Assembly (NCBI GenBank): GCA_003225365.1
Contig: QHZN01000221.1
Span: 1 to 40,628 of the forward strand
DNA length: 40,628 bases
Source: Acidobacteriota bacterium
Lineage (GTDB): Bacteria; Acidobacteriota; Terriglobia; UBA7540
Direction: 5' to 3'
A model generated the notes under the pieces. That model saw only the letters and a program-made list of their open reading frames with translations, ran no database searches and had not been told where the DNA came from. Position 1 is the first letter of the stretch, and the number at the start of each line of letters is the position of its first letter. Positions 24,986-31,950 of this stretch are shown piece by piece. Both the position numbers and the translations under genes were made by a program.

Positions 24986-26563
24986 ATGAAAATGCCGGCT
25001 GAAACTACAACCGTCGCGCAAAAGCTGGTGTCGATAAACCCGGCGACGGGTGAAGTGCTCGCGGAATTCGAGCCTGCGAGCGCGGCCGAAATCCTCGCTG
25101 CTGTCCGCCGCGCCCGCGAAGCCGCGCCCGCGTGGCGTGCCCTCGGGCTTAAGGCCCGCGCGAGATATCTACGGCAGCTCAAAGACGTTCTGCTCGCGCG
25201 CCGCGAAGATATCGCCCAACTGATTTCGCGCGAGACTGGAAAGCCGCGGTTCGAATCCCTCGCCGCAGAAGTCCTGCTCGTGCTCGATGCCTGCGAGTAT
25301 TATAGCCGTGAGGCGCCCGCGTTTCTGCGGCCCGAGCGCGTGCCGCACCACAACCTGGCGGTTAAAGGGAAGCGCGGGCGACTCGAATACGAGCCCTACG
25401 GGGTCATCGGCATCATCTCGCCGTCGAATTACCCCTTCAGCATTCCCTTGAACGAACTCATTCCGGCGCTTGTGGCAGGGAATTCGGTGGTCCTCAAGAC
25501 TTCCGAGCTCACACCGCAAGTCGGGATCGCCATTCGGGACCTCGTAAGGGCGGCGGGATTTCCTCCGGGCGTCGCCGAGGTTCTGGCGGGCGATGGAATG
25601 ACCGGGCGGGCGCTTGTCGCGGCGCCTATCGACAAGCTGATCTTTACGGGCAGCGTTGCCACCGGGAAGCGAATTCAAGCCGCGGCTGCTGAACGGCTTC
25701 TCCCCACCGTGCTCGAGCTCGGCGGCAAAGATCCGATGATCGTTCTCGACGACGCGGACCTTGAGCGCGCGGCGAGCGGCGCCGTCTGGGGAGCATTTAC
25801 GAACGCCGGCCAGGCTTGCCTTTCCGTCGAGCGCTTGTACGTAGCGCGGGCCGTCTCAGACCGGTTCGCCGAGCTGTGCGTCGAGAAGACGAAGCAGCTT
25901 AAGCTCGGCCCGCCCGACGACTCTGACGTCGGCCCGCTCATTCGCGAGCGCCAAGTGCGGATTGTCGAAGAGCACGTCCAGGACGCCGTCCGCCAGGGAG
26001 CCGAGGTGCGGGTGGGCGGGCGGCGGCCGCCTCGCGACCGCTGGCCCGGGTTTTACTACGAGCCCACCGTCTTGACGCGCGTCCACCACGGCATGCGCGT
26101 TATGCGCGAGGAGACCTTCGGGCCGGTCCTGCCTATCCAGGCGGTCGAAGACGACGCCGAAGCGGTCAGCCTGGCGAACGATTCCGAGTTCGGCCTCTCG
26201 GCGAGCGTTTGGACTCGCGACCGCCGGCGCGGCGAGCGCATCGCCCGCGAGCTTCTGACGGGCGCGGTGATGGTCAACGACTGCGCCAGTTACTTCGGCA
26301 TTACGGAGGCCCCACATGGCGGCGTGAAGCTGAGCGGGCTCGGGCGCACTCACGGGCGCCTTGGACTCCGGGAAATGGTTCGAGTAAAATACCTCGACGT
26401 GGACCTCGTGCCGAGGCTGCCCAAGGTCTGGTGGTTCGGCTACGACGAGCTCGCGACCAGGCTGATGAGCGGGTTCACGGATTTTCTTTTTGCGCGAGGC
26501 TTGCCCAAGCGCCTGCGCGGATTGCGGGACGTCGTCCGGGGCCTCGGAAAACGGCGGGTGTAG
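24986..26563 (+). CDS. Aldehyde dehydrogenase family protein
   Basis: 525 residues. This is an NAD(P)-dependent aldehyde dehydrogenase with catalytic Cys278 (FTNAGQACLSVER), general base Glu244 (VLELGGKDP), Lys171 in VVLKTSE and the cofactor loop FTGSVATGKRI. A common EETFGPVLP motif is present. The C-terminal extension after the dehydrogenase core (FGYDELATRLMSGFTDFLFA, then a basic tail) may contact the membrane. The family includes succinate-semialdehyde and fatty/aromatic aldehyde enzymes; the substrate cannot be assigned. Start ATG 24986 is followed closely by another in-frame ATG (24992). The neighbours do not reveal a pathway. Confidence 0.92.
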   Translation: MKMPAETTTVAQKLVSINPATGEVLAEFEPASAAEILAAVRRAREAAPAWRALGLKARARYLRQLKDVLLARREDIAQLISRETGKPRFESLAAEVLLVLDACEYYSREAPAFLRPERVPHHNLAVKGKRGRLEYEPYGVIGIISPSNYPFSIPLNELIPALVAGNSVVLKTSELTPQVGIAIRDLVRAAGFPPGVAEVLAGDGMTGRALVAAPIDKLIFTGSVATGKRIQAAAAERLLPTVLELGGKDPMIVLDDADLERAASGAVWGAFTNAGQACLSVERLYVARAVSDRFAELCVEKTKQLKLGPPDDSDVGPLIRERQVRIVEEHVQDAVRQGAEVRVGGRRPPRDRWPGFYYEPTVLTRVHHGMRVMREETFGPVLPIQAVEDDAEAVSLANDSEFGLSASVWTRDRRRGERIARELLTGAVMVNDCASYFGITEAPHGGVKLSGLGRTHGRLGLREMVRVKYLDVDLVPRLPKVWWFGYDELATRLMSGFTDFLFARGLPKRLRGLRDVVRGLGKRRV

Positions 26564-26572
26564 CGCGCGAAT

Positions 26573-26764
26573 GTGGGACAGAACAAGCAACTCCGCATGC
26601 GCCTCGAGGGGCTCGAGCGTTAGATCAGGGAGCATCAAGCCAAGATTGGCAAGGAGCTGGCCCGTGATGCCCCGGATGAAGGCCGCATCGCTGCCTGGCA
26701 AAGGGAAATCGAAGTCTGGAAGCGACAGACGGAGCGGCTGAGCCGCCGCTTGAGGGGACGCTGA
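26573..26764 (+). pseudogene. Small coiled-coil ORF interrupted by one stop codon
   Basis: From GTG 26573 the frame reads GQNKQLRMRLEGLER, hits TAG at 26621-26623, and continues IREHQAKIGKELARDAPDEG then WQREIEVWKRQTERLSRRL to a TGA at 26762-26764. Both sides of the stop have the same charged, helical, heptad-like character, as expected of one protein of about 63 residues broken by a single nonsense change. The next gene starts 6 nt later. A restart at a downstream codon is possible but no good ribosome site is seen. The alternative is that this is only chance coding-like sequence. Confidence 0.5.
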
Positions 26765-26769
26765 CGAAA

Positions 26770-27012
26770 ATGCCGAAGGCCAAGACCGGGACGAGTCTCG
26801 AAACGCTGGAGCATAAATTGGGCGAAATCGCCGAAGAGTGCAAAGCCATGGAAAGCCTCGCCCACAAGCTAGCCCGAGCGAAACGAGGCAACGAAGCCTA
26901 CTTCGACCTGCTGGCGCAGATTGCTGTCAGCGGGAATGTTCTAACCGCAAAATTGCAGTCGCTTGAAAATATGATCGAGGATGTCGAAGATGCCATGCCC
27001 GACGAGCCTTGA
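26770..27012 (+). CDS. Small helical protein, hypothetical
   Basis: 80 residues, ATG 26770. It is helical and charged: LETLEHKLGEIAEECKAMES, then LAHKLARAKRGNEAYFDLLA, then LQSLENMIEDVEDAMPDEP. No membrane segment or signal peptide is seen, and I do not recognise the family. It follows the interrupted coiled-coil ORF by 6 nt, so the two probably formed a pair. The dispersed repeat at 27091-27216 follows about 80 nt later. Confidence 0.6.
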   Translation: MPKAKTGTSLETLEHKLGEIAEECKAMESLAHKLARAKRGNEAYFDLLAQIAVSGNVLTAKLQSLENMIEDVEDAMPDEP

Positions 27013-27090
27013 CACGACTGTTGACGCGAGCGCTTGAGTGCTGCATTTGCCATGCTGGGCCCCTTCGCTCTGCTCAGGGCAGGCTCTTCG

Positions 27091-27216
27091 CTTGTCATTC
27101 TGAGCGAAGCGAAGAATCCCTTTCGTTCCGCGCTCAGGATAGACTGCGCGAAGCATCTGCACTGGTTTGAGGGAGCCACGCAAAAGCAGATTCTTCGCTT
27201 CGCTCAGAATGACAAG
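27091..27216. repeat. MITE-like TGTCATTCTGAG element with perfect 28-bp terminal arms
   Basis: This is the best-preserved copy. The left arm 27091-27118 starts CTTGTCATTCTGAGCGAAGC, and the right arm 27189-27216 is its exact reverse complement over 28 bp, ending CAGAATGACAAG. The 70-bp centre contains GCGCTCAGGATAGACTGCGC. There is no coding capacity. The bases flanking the arms do not show an obvious target duplication. Confidence 0.8.
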
Positions 27217-27269
27217 GCATCGAATGCGCCACTCTCCTCCATCACGCAACACAGGAGAGCGAGGAACAA

Positions 27270-27539
27270 TTGCCTGTCACCTTTAAAGAAAAAAAGCCGG
27301 GGCAGCGCGCGTGTGATCAGAAGGACGCCAAGGGCGAGTTCTGCGTCGGCCATCTGAAACGCTGGTATTACTCGGCAGATTCGGAAGTGGCGAAAGAGCT
27401 TGGCCTGGGGAAGGAGATTTACCGCTGCGAGCGCTGCCGCACACTTTACAGCCCCGCAGCGGCCGACGATTCGACCGCCGGGCAGCGTTACGTCGCACAG
27501 CCCGTAAACATCCTCGGCGATACAGTCAGGAAGCGGTAG
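27270..27539 (+). CDS. Small Cys-containing protein, hypothetical
   Basis: 89 residues from TTG 27270, with GAGG about 8 nt upstream. It carries RACDQKDAKGEFCVGHLKRW and IYRCERCRTLYSP. The CxxC plus two earlier cysteines could bind a metal as a small zinc ribbon. No signal peptide or membrane segment is seen. The family is not recognised. It stands between a repeat element and a hairpin repeat, upstream of the isopropylmalate-synthase-family gene. Confidence 0.6.
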   Translation: MPVTFKEKKPGQRACDQKDAKGEFCVGHLKRWYYSADSEVAKELGLGKEIYRCERCRTLYSPAAADDSTAGQRYVAQPVNILGDTVRKR

Positions 27540-27561
27540 CCTCTCGGCTCTCGTTCAGTAG

Positions 27562-27618
27562 GGGCACGGCGCGCCCCCTGGGCGCCGTAGCCGCTCTGGG
27601 GCGAGGGCTGCCGTGCCC
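27562..27618. repeat. GGGCACGGC hairpin repeat
   Basis: GGGCACGGC (27562-27570) pairs with GCCGTGCCC (27610-27618). A partly self-complementary GC-rich centre lies between. It ends 11 nt before the next start codon, so it would form part of that mRNA leader. It belongs to the same general type as the GTAGGGGCG palindromes found inside the kinase gene. Confidence 0.6.
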
Positions 27619-27629
27619 TTGCGGCCAAA

Positions 27630-28865
27630 ATGTCCCACCCCCACGAACTCATCTACGACTGGAACCGCGTGGAGGGACCCGAAATCCAGACCGCGCATCC
27701 TCCCATGCTCGACGATGAGACGCTGCGCGACGGGTTGCAATCACCATCCGTCCTCGACCCGCCGATTGAAAAAAAGATTCGCATCCTGCATTTCATGGAG
27801 GAGCTGGGGATTGACTCGGTGAATTTGGGCCTTCCCGGCGCGGGCCCCCGAGCGAAAGCCGACGTGATGCGTCTTGCCAAAGAGATTGCGGACGCGAAAC
27901 TCAAGATTCGCCCGAACTGTGCCGCGCGCACCATCGAGTCGGACATTCGCCCCATCGCCGAGGTCGTTGAGGCAACGGGTGTCGAAATCGAAGCCGCGAC
28001 GTTTCTCGGTTCAAGCCCCATCCGGCAATACGCCGAAGACTGGACGCTCGATTTCCTGCTCAAGACCACCGAGCAGGCCGTGAAGTCGGCGCGCTCGATG
28101 GGCCTTGCCGTCATGTACGTCACCGAAGACACTACGCGCGCCCGCCCCGAGGTGGTGAAGAAGCTCTATACCACTGCCATCGAGTGCGGGGCGCGGGCCG
28201 TTGCCGTGTGCGATACGGTGGGGCATGTGACCCCCCGCGGCGCGCGGGCGCTCGTTGGCTTTGTGCGCGAGGAAGTCATCAAACCGACGCGGGAAAAAAT
28301 TCGCCTGGACTGGCATGGGCACATGGACCGCGGCCTGGGCGTGGCCAATTCGCTGGCGGCTTTCGAGGCCGGCGCGGACCAGGCGCACGGCGCGGCGCTC
28401 GGCATCGGCGAGCGCGTGGGCAACACCCCCATGGACCAGTTGCTCGTCAATCTAAAGCTCATGGGTCTGATTGATCGCGGCCTCGGCCGACTCCAGGATT
28501 ATTGCACGGTGGTTTCAGAAGCTGTGGGGGTCCCCATCCCGCCAAATTACCCCGTGGTCGGCTCGGACGCGTTTCGCACCGCCACCGGCGTCCACGCCGC
28601 GGCCGTCATTAAAGCGTTTAAGAAGAACGACGTGGAACTCGCCAACCAGGTCTATTCCGGCGTACCTTCGCATTGGTTCGGCATCGAGCAGAAAATCGAG
28701 ATTGGGCCGATGAGCGGAAAATCGAATGTGCTTTACTGGCTCGAGAAGCGCGGCATTCACTCGACCGACGATCTAGTCGAAAGAATCTTTGCCCGCGCCA
28801 AGCAGTCCGACCGCGTGCTGACCGAAGCCGAATTGCTCGAGCTTTGCGGCCAGTCGGCGCACTAA
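27630..28865 (+). CDS. Isopropylmalate/homocitrate synthase family enzyme (HMGL-like barrel)
   Basis: 411 residues. The catalytic start of the barrel is DDETLRDGLQSPS (Arg33, Asp34). The metal-binding segment is DWHGHMDRGLGVANSLAA (His229, His231, Asn240), followed by GADQAHGAALGIGERVGNTP and the C-terminal GSDAFRTATGVHAAAVIKA. It should condense acetyl-CoA with a 2-oxoacid in the cytoplasm, as 2-isopropylmalate or homocitrate synthases do. The C-terminal LeuA regulatory domain is absent, which fits homocitrate-type or LeuA-like enzymes without leucine feedback. Exact substrate unknown. A DMT exporter follows after 9 nt. Confidence 0.9.
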   Translation: MSHPHELIYDWNRVEGPEIQTAHPPMLDDETLRDGLQSPSVLDPPIEKKIRILHFMEELGIDSVNLGLPGAGPRAKADVMRLAKEIADAKLKIRPNCAARTIESDIRPIAEVVEATGVEIEAATFLGSSPIRQYAEDWTLDFLLKTTEQAVKSARSMGLAVMYVTEDTTRARPEVVKKLYTTAIECGARAVAVCDTVGHVTPRGARALVGFVREEVIKPTREKIRLDWHGHMDRGLGVANSLAAFEAGADQAHGAALGIGERVGNTPMDQLLVNLKLMGLIDRGLGRLQDYCTVVSEAVGVPIPPNYPVVGSDAFRTATGVHAAAVIKAFKKNDVELANQVYSGVPSHWFGIEQKIEIGPMSGKSNVLYWLEKRGIHSTDDLVERIFARAKQSDRVLTEAELLELCGQSAH

Positions 28866-28874
28866 CCTCCGACC

Positions 28875-29789
28875 TTGGACAAACCTCAGGGCAAAGCGAA
28901 CAAAGGGCTTCGGGCACGAGCCGAAGCGCTGCTCGTCCTCATCACTTTGATTTGGGGCTCGACGTTTGTCATCGTCAAGGCCGCCCTCCAAGACGCCACA
29001 CCCTTGGCCTTTATCGCCTTGCGCTTTGTTGCTGCCGGGCTGCTGCTCTACGGTTTTCTCGCGCGCGGAAAGGTAGCTCATCGGTCGGTCTTGCCGGGGA
29101 TAACGCTCGGCATATTCCTTTTCGGCGGCTACGCATTCCAAACCTCAGGCTTGGCGTTGACCACGCCCTCGAAGGCCGCGTTCATCACCGGGTTCAGCGT
29201 CATCCTGGTGCCGCTCCTAGTGATGGTCGAGGGGACTCGGCTGCGCCCGGCAAACATAGCTGGCGCCTTCTTGGGCCTTGCGGGACTTTATTTTCTAGTG
29301 CTGCCGTCAGGCTTCGCAGAGGTCAATCGCGGCGATTTGCTGGTGCTCGTGGGAGCGGTTTCCTTTGCGCTCCACATCGTTATGGTCGGAGTCTATGCCC
29401 GCAAGCACTCGTTCCTTCACCTGGTACCTCTCCAAATCCTTACCGTAGGCGCCCTCGCCTCACTAGCCTTGCCGGTATTCTCGGTCATGTCCGGGCACGC
29501 AGTCTTTGAGGTCCATTGGACCGGGCGCCTGACAATGGCGCTGGCTGTGACTGCGGTCTTCGCGACCGGGGTGGCGTTTTCAGTTCAGAACTGGGCGCAA
29601 CAATATACCCCGGCGGCGCATACCGCCTTGATCTTCGCGCTCGAGCCCGTTTTCGCCGCCCTGACTTCCTGGGCGGTGTTGGGGGAAAGTTTGGGTGGGA
29701 AGACCCTGCTGGGCAGCGCGCTGGTCCTCTCCGGCATGGTGGTCTCGGAGTTCTGGGGCGGGGCTTCGCCAACGCCTGTCGAAGGGTGA
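28875..29789 (+). CDS. EamA/DMT family permease
   Basis: 304 residues in the inner membrane, with about ten hydrophobic helices in two EamA repeats. The first repeat has LLVLITLIWGSTFVIVKAAL and PLAFIALRFVAAGLLLYGFL. The second has YTPAAHTALIFALEPVFAAL near its end, the usual family signature. Such proteins export small metabolites or amino acids; the cargo cannot be read from sequence. It starts at TTG 28875, 9 nt after the preceding stop, so it is co-transcribed with the isopropylmalate-synthase-family gene and may move a product of that pathway (inference). Confidence 0.9.
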   Translation: MDKPQGKANKGLRARAEALLVLITLIWGSTFVIVKAALQDATPLAFIALRFVAAGLLLYGFLARGKVAHRSVLPGITLGIFLFGGYAFQTSGLALTTPSKAAFITGFSVILVPLLVMVEGTRLRPANIAGAFLGLAGLYFLVLPSGFAEVNRGDLLVLVGAVSFALHIVMVGVYARKHSFLHLVPLQILTVGALASLALPVFSVMSGHAVFEVHWTGRLTMALAVTAVFATGVAFSVQNWAQQYTPAAHTALIFALEPVFAALTSWAVLGESLGGKTLLGSALVLSGMVVSEFWGGASPTPVEG

Positions 29790-30178
29790 ATGGCGAGATC
29801 GGAAGGCATTCTACAGGCAATGCATGGCTACATGCCTTCCTGCTCAACCAAAGTTAGATCCCCTGCGTCAAACCGTGTACTCTTTATACGAAATTGGAAG
29901 CTTAGGGCCTTTTTGCGCTGCTCCTTGTGCAGTCTTGCCCGCGCTCTCTATCTGCTATGGTTCTGTATAAAAGTGAGTTAATTGAAAATCGGGCCTTCTC
30001 GAAGGAGTTTGGAACCCCCTTTGCGCTTGAAAGCTTGGCGAGGTGCAGTTTATCGCTAAGCCTAGTTGGTTATACAAGTTAAGGTTTTATGGGCAACTTT
30101 CAAAAGCGGGCCAGCATCTACTGTGAAATGTGGACCAAGGCTACCAAGACATACGGATGTCCCGGGGGGGAATTAAAA
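29790..30178. other. 389-nt gap with a terminator-like hairpin and a promoter region
   Basis: GGAAGGCAT (29801-29809) pairs with ATGCCTTCC (29832-29840), a likely end point for the permease transcript, though the U-tract is poor. The rest is AT-richer than its surroundings and should carry the promoter of the outer-membrane protein gene. I see no gene, tRNA or riboswitch core. Confidence 0.5.
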
Positions 30179-31081
30179 ATGTCACTCGGCAGACGAAGCG
30201 GGTTTACTCTTCTGGCCTTGGCGATCACCATCCCTGGCTTCGCTCAGCAGAAGCCGACCGACAAAGCGGATGAGGAGAAGGGCTTCACTTATTACGAGAC
30301 TTTTCAGGGCAGCACAAACGAGCTCGGGCAAGTGATGAAGCTCGACACGACGGTCGGGTACCAGTTCACCAGGCATTTTGGGGTGGATTTTGGTGTTCCT
30401 TTTTATTTCGTCAGCCCGTCTTCGACCGAGACTTCCTCCGGCGGCGCATCGCACAATGGTATTGGCGATGCCTACGCGGAAATCCGCGCCACGTTTAACA
30501 ACCCGCTAGTCAATTACGCCACGGTCTTGACGGGCGCGGCCCCAACCGGCGACACCAAGTCCGGGCTCAGCACCGGGCGTGCAATGTTTGACTGGACCAA
30601 CCACTTTGACAAAGGCGTCCTCGGCTTGCGGCCGTTTGCCAACGTGGGCGTCGCGAACACGATTTCCGATACTACCTTCTTCACGCGGCCTTTCACAACA
30701 CTCGGAATGAACACGCACGAAGAGGGCGGGGTAAGCTGGAGCGTTTTCCCCTTTGTGCGCCTAGGCGCCTCGTATTACGCCATCGAGCCGTGGGGAACGC
30801 AGAAGGTGTTCAGCAGGTTTGCCCCCACGCCGACCTCTTTTCTGCCGGTGGCGCCTGGAGCCAGGCGCAGCCACGGTGTCTTTCAAGGCGCCGCGGAGAC
30901 CACTGGCACCTCCGACCTCACTCGCGACAACGGTTTTTCCGCCTGGGTTTCGGGTCGGGCTTTTAATCTCGTGGACCTCGAGCTCGGATACGAGCGCAGC
31001 GTGAAATACGATTTGAATACGGTCTCGTTCCTGGTGGGTTTCAACTTTGGTTCACTCGTCCGCAAGGCCCGCGGTTTTTAG
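30179..31081 (+). CDS. Secreted beta-barrel-like outer membrane protein, hypothetical
   Basis: About 300 residues from ATG 30179, with a G-rich site about 10 nt upstream. The signal peptide RSGFTLLALAITIPGFAQQ is followed by alternating strands typical of an outer-membrane barrel: MKLDTTVGYQFTRHFGVDFG, then DAYAEIRATFNN, then VVDLELGYERS-like strands and a C-terminal FLVGFNFGSLVRKARGF. It resembles transporter-like or phenol-degradation-type barrel proteins in general form, but I cannot name a family. Start codons upstream to 30089 lack a signal peptide and are rejected. It lies 56 nt before a His/Gly-rich secreted protein. Confidence 0.8.
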   Translation: MSLGRRSGFTLLALAITIPGFAQQKPTDKADEEKGFTYYETFQGSTNELGQVMKLDTTVGYQFTRHFGVDFGVPFYFVSPSSTETSSGGASHNGIGDAYAEIRATFNNPLVNYATVLTGAAPTGDTKSGLSTGRAMFDWTNHFDKGVLGLRPFANVGVANTISDTTFFTRPFTTLGMNTHEEGGVSWSVFPFVRLGASYYAIEPWGTQKVFSRFAPTPTSFLPVAPGARRSHGVFQGAAETTGTSDLTRDNGFSAWVSGRAFNLVDLELGYERSVKYDLNTVSFLVGFNFGSLVRKARGF

Positions 31082-31137
31082 CGCGCGGGCGGGAAATCCG
31101 GTTTTAGAGGAAATCTGGTATTAAAGGAGGCAAAGAA

Positions 31138-31695
31138 ATGAACGTCAAGCGTTTGATTGCTATGAGCACTTCATTCGGCGTATTGGTTTTCATGCTGGCC
31201 CTACCGGTTTTCGCCCAGCACGGTACCGGAGGCGGCGGCCACGCGGGCGGCGCCGGCGGGATCGGTCACGGCGAAGCCGGAATTGGCCACGGTGAAGGGG
31301 GCACGACCCACGGAAAGAACTCCACGAGCGGGCCCGCAGGCCTGGCTCGGACGAGCGGGAAGTCCATGTCGGACTTGCTTTCGCAGAACACCAAACTTTC
31401 AGGGAAGCTCGAAAGCATGCTCGGCTTGAGCGGCCCAAACGCCCTCACCGAGCTTCAAGGGGATGCTGCGGGTTTTAAGAACCTCGGCCAGTTTGTCGCA
31501 GCAGTACACGTCTCGCACAACCTGGGCATCCCTTTTGACCAGCTCCAGAGCACGATGATCACCGGCGACAAGCAAACGACAACCTTGGGCGGGGCCATCT
31601 ATAAGCTCAAGCCCGACGCCGAAGCCAAGAACGAATCAAAGAAAGCGACGAAAGAAGCCAACAACGACCTGAAAGAATCGAGCGAGCAAGGCTAA
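31138..31695 (+). CDS. Secreted Gly/His-rich protein, hypothetical
   Basis: 185 residues from ATG 31138 with a strong AAAGGAGG site. The signal peptide (SFGVLVFMLALPVFAQ) is followed by a low-complexity stretch HGTGGGGHAGGAGGIGHGEA that continues with repeated GHGE and HGK units. A helical domain comes next: SDLLSQNTKLSGKLESMLGL, then FKNLGQFVAAVHVSHNLGIP, then LGGAIYKLKPDAEAKNESKK. The His clusters could bind metal. The C-terminal Lys/Glu-rich helix resembles a family seen in Acidobacteriota secreted proteins, of unknown role. It is probably co-transcribed with the barrel protein. Confidence 0.8.
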   Translation: MNVKRLIAMSTSFGVLVFMLALPVFAQHGTGGGGHAGGAGGIGHGEAGIGHGEGGTTHGKNSTSGPAGLARTSGKSMSDLLSQNTKLSGKLESMLGLSGPNALTELQGDAAGFKNLGQFVAAVHVSHNLGIPFDQLQSTMITGDKQTTTLGGAIYKLKPDAEAKNESKKATKEANNDLKESSEQG

Positions 31696-31723
31696 TCTTC
31701 CCGCCTCTCCTGACCTGCGATTA

Positions 31724-31787
31724 TGGGGGGCGATTCTTGACTGCGGGGCCTGTTTGTCCAGGCCACGCAGTCGCGAATCGGCCCTCC
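31724..31787. repeat. Long palindrome upstream of the kinase gene
   Basis: GACTGCGGGGCCTG (31739-31752) pairs with CAGGCCACGCAGTC (31759-31772) with one mismatch, and the loop is TTTGTC. The stem extends outward through GGGCGATTC and GAATCGGCCC. It lies in the 255-nt gap between the secreted protein and the kinase gene. It could be a terminator, but the size and symmetry suggest a repeat element. Confidence 0.6.
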
Positions 31788-31950
31788 GTGCGCTGGAATC
31801 CCGCAAAGCGTATATTGCGTTTGGCCGTCGATAGCCCCAACGGCACTTCGTGATTAGTTCCGTCGCGCGCTTGATTTCCGTCTTCAATGCCCATAAGATT
31901 CCGCTCATTGTGCCGAAGCGCAACGCCTGTCGAATCCCGCAAGGCGGCCC

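Noticed and set aside
27091-27216. CRISPR array or IS element from the repeated arms
   Set aside because: The repeats are inverted pairs with no regular direct-repeat and spacer spacing, and no transposase or cas gene occurs in the window.
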